5,658 nucleotides of DNA from DATGHS01 sp035307785 (GTDB lineage Bacteria; Planctomycetota; Planctomycetia; Gemmatales; Gemmataceae), in assembly GCA_035307785.1 (NCBI GenBank), contig DATGHS010000014.1, forward strand, positions 1-5,658, written 5' to 3'. This document shows positions 1 to 5,658 of the stretch, piece after piece; the stretch's first letter is position 1; each line of letters begins with the position of its first letter. A model generated the notes under the pieces. That model made no database searches. It saw only the letters and a list, made by a program, of their open reading frames with translations, and was not told where the DNA came from. Position numbers and translations under genes: made by a program.

Positions 1-1809
1 AACGACCGCCTTGAAAATATCGGCCTCGCGGCCCAGCTGGTTTGTCGCAGCCGTGGCCACGCAAATACTTTGGGCGTCGATCATCTTGCCCATCACCCCA
101 CCGGTGCTATTGGCGGTGCAAATCAGTGTCTGAGCTTGGTGCAGTTCCAGGCCGGAAGAAGAAAACGCGCCGCCACGATAGACTTCGGTGGCCGTGATTT
201 TTTGGAGGCTGCCGAAGAGCGCGTTGCTGCCGGCATCGGTACCGGTCAGGAAGACGCCGAGCCAGCCAAGAATAGCCGCGAAGAATGGATAGAGCGGCCC
301 AGTCTCGGCAAAGGCGATGCCGAGCGTCGCATCCATGCCGGCGTAGCGCGTGACGTAGCTCAGGCCGAGCATGCAGGCAATCGTGGGGATCGGGATCTTC
401 ATCTGAATGCAGGTTTTGCGGAGCACATTAAGGATTTGCCGGAGGTTCAGCCGCAAGAGGAAGAATGAAAGAATACCCGAAAGGAAGACGGGTGTACCGG
501 GCGTGGTGAGCCAGTTGAACGTGAATTGCGCCTTCTCCGGCTTCGGCGACAATTGCTGCGTTAGTTGAGCGTTGGCCGCGGAGCTGAACGGATCGCTGCT
601 GGCCAGGCTTATGGCCACGGCCTGCTCCGTGTGCACCAAATGCAGCCGGTCCGGACGCATCGACTGGTTATGCAAGGACGGAATATCAATCATGTAAATC
701 GACTTAACCGGCCCTAGGTGAAGCGCCTTGTCACCTTCGATATGGCGCAAGAAGCCCGCCCCCAGCAACAACAGCGACATGAGGGCGAACGGCATCCACG
801 CCTTGCTTACGGTCCAAAAGTTCAAGGGCGGCTCGTCCTGCGCCGGGCCGTTTCCCAAGAGCGCAGCGACATCCACGTCGGCATGGCCAGACTTCAAGCC
901 AGCATTTTTCTCCGCCGAAGTCGCCGAATTCTCTTTCGCCGACTTTTCGAAATGCCATTCCTCTTTCGGTTTCCAGAAGCGCAAAAATAGGGCTGTCACC
1001 ACCAACGAGAAGATGCCGCCGCCCACGTCGGTTATTTGAAACAGCACCAGGCCCGGCACATAAACGTGCATGGTTGCGCACGTGAATTGGAACACGGCGA
1101 ACGAAACGCCGCCAACCAGCAGCGCCGGCCAAACTTCCAACGTCCTTCGCCAACTGCACATGCACTTGACCATGTAAAACGGAATCAGGCACGACAGAAA
1201 TGGCAACTGATGGCCGGCCATCACGCTGAGATTGTTTACCGGCAAATCGCTGACTCCGCCAAGCACCATAATGGGTGTGCCGAGACCACCATAGGCGACC
1301 GGCGACGTGTTTGCGATCAGACAAATTACGGCGGCGCGGAAGGGGTCAAAGCCCAGCCCGACGAGCATCACGCCGCAAATTGCAACGGGCGAGCCGGAAC
1401 CTGCCGCACCTTCCAGAAAAGCGCCAAATGCAAAGCCGATGAGGATGGCCTGAATGCGCGCATCCTTTGAGATGCCGGCCACCGAGCGCCGGATAATATT
1501 GAAATCCCCGGTTTCGACCGTGACGTTGTATACGAGCATCGCGTTGAAAACGGTCCAGCCGATGGGCATCAGACCGAAACTGGCGCCGTACACGAACGAC
1601 CACGCGGCCATTTTGATCGGCATCCGGAAGGCGAGCCAGGCAACGAGAATGGCCGTGAGCGCGCCGGAGGCACCAGCCTTGGGCGCTAGCCAGCGCCGCG
1701 GCACGAGGAGATAAAACAGGACCAGCACGGGCAACCCGGCCAAGATTGTGGAGACAATGCGGTTTCCGATCGGATCGAGATTCTGCAAATACGCGACGGC
1801 AAACGGCAC
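1..1809 (-). CDS. lldP: L-lactate permease family transporter, 3' end beyond the window
   Basis: Probable inner-membrane symporter of the LldP/LctP family, which takes up L-lactate (also D-lactate or glycolate in some members) with protons. Every codon from 1809 down to 1 reads open, 603 residues. Similarity to E. coli LldP runs along the length: an N-terminal YLQNLDPIGN segment, the family signature FGAFLEGAAGSGSPVA at about 128-143, LGWLGVFLTGTDAGSNALFG at about 514-533, and NSTGGVMGKMIDAQSI at 567-582. Many hydrophobic spans separate these, a dozen or more in total. Roughly 30 C-terminal residues are expected beyond the left edge. The protein is already longer than E. coli LldP (551 aa) because of a charged Ala/Glu/Lys/Ser-rich loop near 281-330 and a longer polar loop near 365-425. 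The GTG start at 1809 is chosen because GAGGA lies 8 nt upstream and the homology begins there. It follows the UvrC-like gene by 69 bp. The family is secure; the substrate is inferred. Confidence 0.93.
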   Translation of the reverse strand, partial: MPFAVAYLQNLDPIGNRIVSTILAGLPVLVLFYLLVPRRWLAPKAGASGALTAILVAWLAFRMPIKMAAWSFVYGASFGLMPIGWTVFNAMLVYNVTVETGDFNIIRRSVAGISKDARIQAILIGFAFGAFLEGAAGSGSPVAICGVMLVGLGFDPFRAAVICLIANTSPVAYGGLGTPIMVLGGVSDLPVNNLSVMAGHQLPFLSCLIPFYMVKCMCSWRRTLEVWPALLVGGVSFAVFQFTCATMHVYVPGLVLFQITDVGGGIFSLVVTALFLRFWKPKEEWHFEKSAKENSATSAEKNAGLKSGHADVDVAALLGNGPAQDEPPLNFWTVSKAWMPFALMSLLLLGAGFLRHIEGDKALHLGPVKSIYMIDIPSLHNQSMRPDRLHLVHTEQAVAISLASSDPFSSAANAQLTQQLSPKPEKAQFTFNWLTTPGTPVFLSGILSFFLLRLNLRQILNVLRKTCIQMKIPIPTIACMLGLSYVTRYAGMDATLGIAFAETGPLYPFFAAILGWLGVFLTGTDAGSNALFGSLQKITATEVYRGGAFSSSGLELHQAQTLICTANSTGGVMGKMIDAQSICVATAATNQLGREADIFKAVV

Positions 1810-1817
1810 GGGAGAGG

Positions 1818-1822
1818 TCCTC
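1818..1822 (-). promoter_or_regulatory. Shine-Dalgarno site of the lactate permease gene
   Basis: GAGGA on the minus strand, 8 nt before the GTG at 1809. It decides the start, since no ATG is available nearby: the frame is open upstream only as far as the TGA at 1879-1881, which is the stop of the preceding UvrC-like gene, with a TTG as the main alternative start. The site overlaps a small GAGG-A-CCTC inverted repeat that might hide it weakly in the mRNA. Confidence 0.6.
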
Positions 1823-1878
1823 GGCAGCAGGAGTGCGGCTTTGGAGATGGTAGGCAGCCGGCGTGGCCGATGCAAGGG

Positions 1879-3099
1879 TCAGCGCAACCCAGGAATAGCC
1901 GTGCCGGGGCCGGCGGCGCGGCACAAAGCCCGTGCAGCTTCGGGCGCGAGGCTTCGTTGGCGTTCGTCGCCATGCCTTCGAAACCAGCGCGAGACGAGCA
2001 GAACATGATCAACCGGATGCTTGGCGAATGGGTTTTGAATAGTTTCGTTGTGGAAGAAAGTCTTTTCAATCCAGAGCAACGCCTCGCGAGACAATTCGAA
2101 ATTGCTGGGCGCCTCGATTACCTTTACCACGCGAGCCCGGTGGATGAGGTACCACAGATCCTCACCTTCGACGGAACGCACGGGATAGACAAACGAAAGC
2201 TGGTCGCGCGCCCGCACGAGCCCGTTCAAACGCTCTTGCAGCCACAAGAGCGATTGAATCTTGTCGCGAATCGCCGCCGCGCGTTCATATTGCTGGCGCT
2301 CGGCAGCCGTGGTCATGTCATCTTCGAGCTTGCGCAGCGGGCTCAGGTCACTGCCTTCCAGGAACTCGCGCGCGCTGCGGACATGGCGCGTATAGTTCGC
2401 CTGTGTCGTATAGCGAGCACAGGGGCCCAGACAGGTGCCGAGTTCATAGCGCAGGCAGCCGGCCGCGTGAAGCACCGGAAATAATTCCTGCTGATCGGCA
2501 AAGCGCATGACTTGCTCGCGCGAACAATCGCGAAGTTGAAAGAGATCGTTGATTCGCCGGGCGGCTTCCTTCGTCATGCGCATGCCCTTCAGCGGGCCGA
2601 ATGCTGCCACTTCTTTGCCGTTTGGCTGGCGGGTGACATAGGCGTAGGCCGCCGGCTTTTTACCCAGGCACAAGTAGACCCAGCGGTCGCGGTCGGGAAT
2701 GCCAAGCACGTTGAAGCGCGGCAGCCAACGCATGATGAGTTCGAGTTCGCGCACGAGGGCGGCAAATTCGCAGGTGGCCGGCTCCCAGATGAGCGTGCGC
2801 GTGTGCCGCACGATCCGCCCGGCTTTCTCGGTGCGATTTCCCTCGCGGAAATAGCTGAGCACGCGTGCCCGCAACGACTTCGCCTTGCCGACGTAGATTA
2901 ATTCACCGTGCCGGTCCACCATGCCATAGACTCCGGGCCGCGGCGGGCAAATTTGCCAAACGCGTCGCCGCAGCTCACTGCGCTTCGTGGCAGCGATGCC
3001 TTCAATGGGGGGATTATCGGAATCCAGCCGCAAATGATCGGGGCCAAATCCTTGAAAGGGTGCGTTGCCGAACAACTCGCTCACGATGATTCCCTTCAT
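1879..3099 (-). CDS. UvrC-like GIY-YIG nuclease with Cys cluster and UVR motif, lacking the RNase H half
   Basis: 406-residue relative of the N-terminal half of excinuclease UvrC. The GIY-YIG domain spans about 52-132: GVY at 56-58, IYVGKAK at 68-74, R79, E118 and N130. By alignment with Thermotoga UvrC, the catalytic Tyr (Y69), Lys (K72), Arg (R79), Glu (E118) and Asn (N130) are all kept, so incision activity is plausible. Next come four cysteines, C192, C215, C223 and C227, matching the UvrC [4Fe-4S] ligands, with the first spacing longer by 11 than in E. coli UvrC (C154, C166, C174, C178). A UVR (UvrB-binding) motif lies at about 255-288. The remaining 115 residues hold only a short beta-like segment; the RNase H endonuclease domain and helix-hairpin-helix repeats of full UvrC (about 600 aa) are absent. 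E. coli Cho is the nearest functional parallel. Start: ATG at 3099; GTG at 3084, with AAGGGA just upstream, is a credible alternative. The role is inferred as repair incision or a related nuclease task. Confidence 0.88.
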   Translation of the reverse strand: MKGIIVSELFGNAPFQGFGPDHLRLDSDNPPIEGIAATKRSELRRRVWQICPPRPGVYGMVDRHGELIYVGKAKSLRARVLSYFREGNRTEKAGRIVRHTRTLIWEPATCEFAALVRELELIMRWLPRFNVLGIPDRDRWVYLCLGKKPAAYAYVTRQPNGKEVAAFGPLKGMRMTKEAARRINDLFQLRDCSREQVMRFADQQELFPVLHAAGCLRYELGTCLGPCARYTTQANYTRHVRSAREFLEGSDLSPLRKLEDDMTTAAERQQYERAAAIRDKIQSLLWLQERLNGLVRARDQLSFVYPVRSVEGEDLWYLIHRARVVKVIEAPSNFELSREALLWIEKTFFHNETIQNPFAKHPVDHVLLVSRWFRRHGDERQRSLAPEAARALCRAAGPGTAIPGLR

Positions 3100-3131
3100 A
3101 AAGCCGGCCTGACGAGCGACGAAGTGGGTTC

Positions 3132-3137
3132 ATTGTA
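3132..3137 (-). promoter_or_regulatory. Possible -10 element for the UvrC-like gene
   Basis: TACAAT on the minus strand matches the sigma-70 -10 consensus at five of six positions and would put a transcript start about 25 nt before the ATG at 3099. The hexamer 17 nt upstream (CTGGAC) is a poor -35 match. A perfect 10-bp palindrome, GCTGGCCAGC, lies at 3145-3154 in the spacer and could be an operator, but nothing confirms this. The placement between a large hairpin and the gene makes a promoter reasonable. Confidence 0.25.
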
Positions 3138-3164
3138 ACCGGCAGCTGGCCAGCGTCCAGAATT

Positions 3165-3239
3165 GAAGCAAAGGACGTTAAGGACAGCAGGGACAAAAGG
3201 ATTTTTTGGGTCCCAGCTGTCCTTCGCGTCCTTTGCTTC
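3165..3239. repeat. 75-bp imperfect inverted repeat directly after the HD gene
   Basis: Left arm 3165-3194, right arm 3210-3239, loop 3195-3209. Of 30 arm positions, 27 pair; the mismatches are at 3178-3179 and 3188. The left arm is built from a 9-base period in which GGAC recurs at 3173, 3182 and 3191, followed by GGA at 3199. The right arm ends one base from the TAA stop of the HD gene (3241-3243). On the minus-strand transcript no U-run follows the stem, so it does not look like an intrinsic terminator. The shape suggests a dispersed palindromic intergenic repeat or a small mobile-element relic, which could also protect the 3' end of the HD transcript. Only one copy is visible here, so dispersion is an inference. 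Confidence 0.8.
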
Positions 3240-3240
3240 T

Positions 3241-4986
3241 TTACGCCTCCGCTTCTTGCGTGCATTCATCGGGATACTGAATTCGCGCGTGGTACAGCGC
3301 AATCACGCTCTTCGAAATGCTCTCTTCAATGCGGTGAAGTTCCGTCAGCGTAAGCCCACTTTCCTCGAATTGGCCGTCGAGCAGGCGCTTCATCAACAAG
3401 TCGTGCACCAGTTTCCGCAGGCTCGCTGGCGTCGGGTTCGTCAGCGCTCGGCTGGCGCTTTCGACGGCGTCGGCCAGCATCACGATGGCTATTTCCTTGG
3501 TTTGTGGCTTCGGACCCGGATAGCGGAAGGCGAACTCGAGTTCCGCGTTGCCGCGACCGTTCTGTTCCTGGAGCCGCAAGGCCTCGCGGTAGAAATACTC
3601 GACCAGCGTGGTGCCGTGATGCTGCTGGATAGCGTCGATCACCGGAGCGGGCAAGCGGTGCTGTTCCGCCAACGCCACGCCGTCTTTAACATGGCCAACA
3701 ATGATTAGCACGCTCATCGCCGGCTCAAGCTGATCGTGGCGGTTGTAGCCGTTCTGATTCTCGACGAAATACTGGGGCTTCACCATCTTACCGACGTCGT
3801 GGAAATAACAACTCACGCGCGTCAGCAATGGATTGGCGCCGATTTCCTTCGCTGCTGCCTCGGCCAGCGTGGCCATGGTCATGCTGTGGGTGTAAGTTCC
3901 CGGCGCCCGGCGAATCAGGTCTTGTAGCAGTGGATGACTGCTGTCGGCCAGTTCCATCAGGCTCACGTCAGTCACGACTCCATAACAGCGTTCGATCAGC
4001 GGGATGGAGCCACCCAAGATAAAACCGGCCAGAAGCGCCCAGAAGAAGTTGCGAATGGCATCGCTAAGTGTGAAGCGCAGCGTCTGCTCGGTGAGCAAAT
4101 AACATGCCCACGTGGTGATGGCAAAGGCCAGCCCAGCCGTGGCAGCGATCTTGACGAGCTGCGAGCGGGAATTGATTCCTCGCGGCATGAGTGCCGCTGG
4201 GGCGAGACCGCCCATAAGGATCAATAGCTGTTCCGTGCCAGTTCCCATGGAGAGCACAGTCGTCAGCGAGAGCGTGAACGCCAACAGCATGGCGAACGGC
4301 GCCGGAAATACGACCGTGTAAATCATCGCCGAAAGCGTGAGCGGCAGCACGGCCGCATTCCAGGGCGCCCGATTGACCAGCAACGCCAGGAAAACGGTGG
4401 CAATGGCTTGAATGCTTACACCAATCAAACTCGGTAACTTTCCGGCAAGATGAGGTTGATAACGCGAAATGTAAAGCGCGACAAAAGAAGTCAGCAACAA
4501 ATTGATGCCAAGCAAGGAGAACGTGTGGCGAACGTGGTCGCCGCTCGATAACGTCCGCGCATAAGCCTGGGCCTCTTCCCGCAGCAGCGCGAGTTCGGAT
4601 ACCGAGATCGGCTGGCCGCGTTTCACGATCGGTGTGCCAGGGGGGTATTCTTCGACTACCGTGACCGGCGTTGTGGACGCTTCCCCGGAGCCGGTTTGCT
4701 CCTGCAACTCCTCGCGCAGCCGCGCCGTTTGCGGGCCGTTCACCAACGAGAAACCGACACGCACGCGAATGTCATTCGCACAGGTTTCGCCGACTCGAAC
4801 AGGAACCGACGGGCTAAGCCAAGATTGCAACAGTGTGAGTGTGAGCGCCGTGCCGACGATCAGCCCTACGCGCGCCAAAAAGAGCTTCTCGCGCAGGAGC
4901 GGCAAAATCCCCAGCGAACGCGGCGCGGAATGATGGCGATCATTCCACAATTGCAAGCGCGGGTTTTTCTTCCAGGTCTTGAACAT
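3241..4986 (-). CDS. Membrane HD-domain phosphohydrolase, 7TMR-HD type (YqfF/PgpH-like)
   Basis: Likely cyclic-di-AMP phosphodiesterase of the PgpH class, with the catalytic domain facing the cytoplasm. Numbered from the longest in-frame ATG (5043; subtract 19 for the preferred start): a membrane span at about 56-76; an extracytoplasmic part at about 77-170, opening with VGETCANDIRVRVGF and closing with EEYPPGTPIVKRGQPIS; seven spans at about 173-350; and an HD domain at about 380-590. Metal and active-site residues are intact: H386 (GTYTHS), H415-D416 (FHDVGK), H451 (GHVKDG), H475-H476 (QHHGT) and D525 (LADAVES). The extracytoplasmic part is about 95 residues, against roughly 250 in Firmicutes PgpH. 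The ATG at 5043 lies in the loop of a palindromic repeat whose sequence would encode residues 1-7, so ATG 4986 (MFKTWKK) is preferred; ATG 5013 is also possible. No start has a clear ribosome-binding site. It sits downstream of phoH, probably in one operon. The substrate is inferred from the family. Confidence 0.92.
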   Translation of the reverse strand: MFKTWKKNPRLQLWNDRHHSAPRSLGILPLLREKLFLARVGLIVGTALTLTLLQSWLSPSVPVRVGETCANDIRVRVGFSLVNGPQTARLREELQEQTGSGEASTTPVTVVEEYPPGTPIVKRGQPISVSELALLREEAQAYARTLSSGDHVRHTFSLLGINLLLTSFVALYISRYQPHLAGKLPSLIGVSIQAIATVFLALLVNRAPWNAAVLPLTLSAMIYTVVFPAPFAMLLAFTLSLTTVLSMGTGTEQLLILMGGLAPAALMPRGINSRSQLVKIAATAGLAFAITTWACYLLTEQTLRFTLSDAIRNFFWALLAGFILGGSIPLIERCYGVVTDVSLMELADSSHPLLQDLIRRAPGTYTHSMTMATLAEAAAKEIGANPLLTRVSCYFHDVGKMVKPQYFVENQNGYNRHDQLEPAMSVLIIVGHVKDGVALAEQHRLPAPVIDAIQQHHGTTLVEYFYREALRLQEQNGRGNAELEFAFRYPGPKPQTKEIAIVMLADAVESASRALTNPTPASLRKLVHDLLMKRLLDGQFEESGLTLTELHRIEESISKSVIALYHARIQYPDECTQEAEA

Positions 4987-5020
4987 CCGTGTCACAGGAG
5001 AACAGAAGCCCATTACTTTG

Positions 5021-5066
5021 AGCCCGCAGCGCGAGCAAGGCATGTCCTTTGCTTGCGCTGCGGGCT
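5021..5066. repeat. GC-rich palindromic repeat between phoH and the HD gene
   Basis: Left arm 5021-5040, loop CATGT at 5041-5045, right arm 5046-5066. Twelve outer bases, AGCCCGCAGCGC, pair perfectly; inside them are one mismatch and one bulged base, then further pairing to the loop. It ends 6 bp from the phoH stop codon. I recall palindromes of this type as frequent dispersed elements in planctomycete genomes, but only one copy is in the window. In the phoH-HD transcript it would fold into a stable stem that could separate translation of the two genes or serve as a processing point. No U-run follows it, so termination is unlikely. Confidence 0.72.
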
Positions 5067-5072
5067 CCGTCC

Positions 5073-5658
5073 CTACCTCCGTTCGTGCTTCCCTTTCTCC
5101 TTCTCCTCGTAAGCTTGAACAATTTTTTGCACGAGGGGGTGCCGGACAATGTCGTTCTCATCCAGATGGACGATGGCCAGGCGCGAGATATTGCGCAGGC
5201 GCTGCACGGCATCGATCAGGCCGCTGCGCATGGTGCGGGGCAAGTCGATCTGCGTGATGTCGCCGGTCACGATGATTTTCGAATTCTGCCCCATGCGCGT
5301 TAGAAACATCTTCATTTGCGGGACCGACGTGTTCTGACCTTCGTCGAGAATGATGACGGCGTTATTCAGCGTGCGGCCGCGCATGTAGGCTAACGGGGCG
5401 ATTTCGATGATGTCGTTTTCGATGTAGCGCCGCACGGTTTCCGGCTCCATCATTTCGTTGAGCGCGTCGAAGAGCGGCCGTAGATACGGGTTGATCTTTT
5501 CGCGCAGGTCGCCGGGTAGATAACCGAGCCGTTCGCCGGCTTCGACCGCGGGCCGCACCAGGACAATGCGCTTGACCGAGTTCTGCCGCAACATGTTCAC
5601 GGCCATGCCCACGGCCAGGTAACTTTTGCCCGTCCCGGCGGGACCCACGCAGAGGGTA
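5073..5658 (-). CDS. phoH: PhoH family P-loop ATPase, N-terminus beyond the window
   Basis: C-terminal 195 or so residues of a PhoH/YbeZ-type protein, a cytoplasmic ATPase linked to RNA metabolism and, in many bacteria, to the rRNA maturation factor YbeY. The Walker A motif GPAGTGKS lies at 5645-5622. Further family blocks follow: LVRPAVEAGERLGYLPGD, then PLFDALNEMM, then the Walker B region VIILDEGQNTS (LDEGQN at 5348-5331), then QMKMFLTRMG, TGDITQIDLP and finally DIVRHPLVQKIVQAYE near the C-terminus. The usual Walker B text is LDEAQN; here Ala is Gly. The frame continues past the GTG at 5648 to the right edge (T-L-C-V-G-P), so that GTG is internal and not the start; about 100-130 N-terminal residues are missing if the protein has normal length. 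Stop TAG at 5075-5073, with GGAGG overlapping the last codons. The HD gene follows on the same strand, a common pairing. Confidence 0.96.
   Translation of the reverse strand, partial: TLCVGPAGTGKSYLAVGMAVNMLRQNSVKRIVLVRPAVEAGERLGYLPGDLREKINPYLRPLFDALNEMMEPETVRRYIENDIIEIAPLAYMRGRTLNNAVIILDEGQNTSVPQMKMFLTRMGQNSKIIVTGDITQIDLPRTMRSGLIDAVQRLRNISRLAIVHLDENDIVRHPLVQKIVQAYEEKEKGKHERR

Noticed and set aside
1810..1900. Frameshift remnant of a lost RNase H half of UvrC
   Set aside because: Only 69 bp separate the TGA at 1879 from the permease start, with no room for the missing domain, and the permease fills the region beyond.
731..1924. Two minus-strand frames (731-1324 and 1346-1924) that might pass for genes
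   Set aside because: They lie in other minus-strand frames than the lactate permease frame, which is open from 1809 to 1 and carries the family signatures. Their Arg/His/Pro-rich translations resemble out-of-frame reading.
1870..2484. 204-codon open frame on the plus strand inside the UvrC-like gene
   Set aside because: It is antisense to a gene with clear catalytic motifs, has no recognisable family content, and is typical of shadow frames in GC-rich coding DNA.
3165..3239. Intrinsic (Rho-independent) terminator of the HD gene
   Set aside because: The stem is far longer than usual and no U-run follows it on the minus-strand transcript; the T-rich stretch is in the loop.
4940..5212. Small minus-strand gene between phoH and the HD gene
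   Set aside because: It overlaps the end of phoH and the start of the HD gene in a third frame and its text comes mostly from the palindromic repeat.
5622..5648. GTG at 5648 as the phoH start
   Set aside because: It sits one residue before the Walker A motif. PhoH proteins have a sizeable N-terminal region before it, and the frame stays open to the edge of the window.
1..5658. CRISPR array, defence system, prophage or insertion sequence
   Set aside because: No regularly spaced direct repeats, transposase, integrase or known defence motif was seen on either strand; the genes present are housekeeping-type.

Overview
The window carries four protein-coding genes, all on the minus strand, so they are transcribed from right to left: phoH (cut off by the right edge), a membrane HD-domain phosphohydrolase of the YqfF/PgpH type, a shortened UvrC-like GIY-YIG protein, and an L-lactate permease family gene (lldP/lctP, cut off by the left edge). 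No RNA gene, CRISPR array, transposase or phage gene was seen. No stretch above 300 bases is without a gene.

The organism is most likely a planctomycete (Pirellulales-like). This is an inference from three things: moderately high GC, a UvrC-like protein with GIY-YIG, Cys cluster and UVR motif but no RNase H half, and a GC-rich palindrome (AGCCCGCAGCGC arms) that I recall as a dispersed repeat type in planctomycete genomes. No marker gene in the window settles it.

Layout. 5658-5073: C-terminal part of PhoH, an RNA-associated P-loop ATPase. 5072-4987: short intergenic stretch holding a GC-rich hairpin (5021-5066); the longest possible ATG of the next gene (5043) falls in its loop, so a start at 4986 is preferred. 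4986-3241: HD phosphohydrolase with one N-terminal membrane span, a short extracytoplasmic part, seven further spans and an intact HD catalytic domain. 3240-3100: intergenic stretch with a 75-bp hairpin (3165-3239, 27 of 30 arm positions paired) one base after the HD stop, then a possible promoter. 3099-1879: UvrC-like protein. 1878-1810: 69-bp gap with a good Shine-Dalgarno site. 1809-1: lactate permease, 603 codons visible, frame open throughout.

How the genes fit together. phoH next to the HD gene is a widespread bacterial neighbourhood tied to RNA metabolism and cyclic-di-AMP turnover; ybeY usually follows but is absent here, and the large hairpin sits where the order changes. The UvrC-like and permease genes are close and co-directional and could be co-transcribed, but nothing links DNA repair with lactate uptake functionally. 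No clearly new multi-gene system was found. The points most worth a second look are the two palindromic repeats at the ends of the HD gene, the shortened sensor part of the HD protein, and the UvrC-like protein that keeps one nuclease domain and lacks the other.
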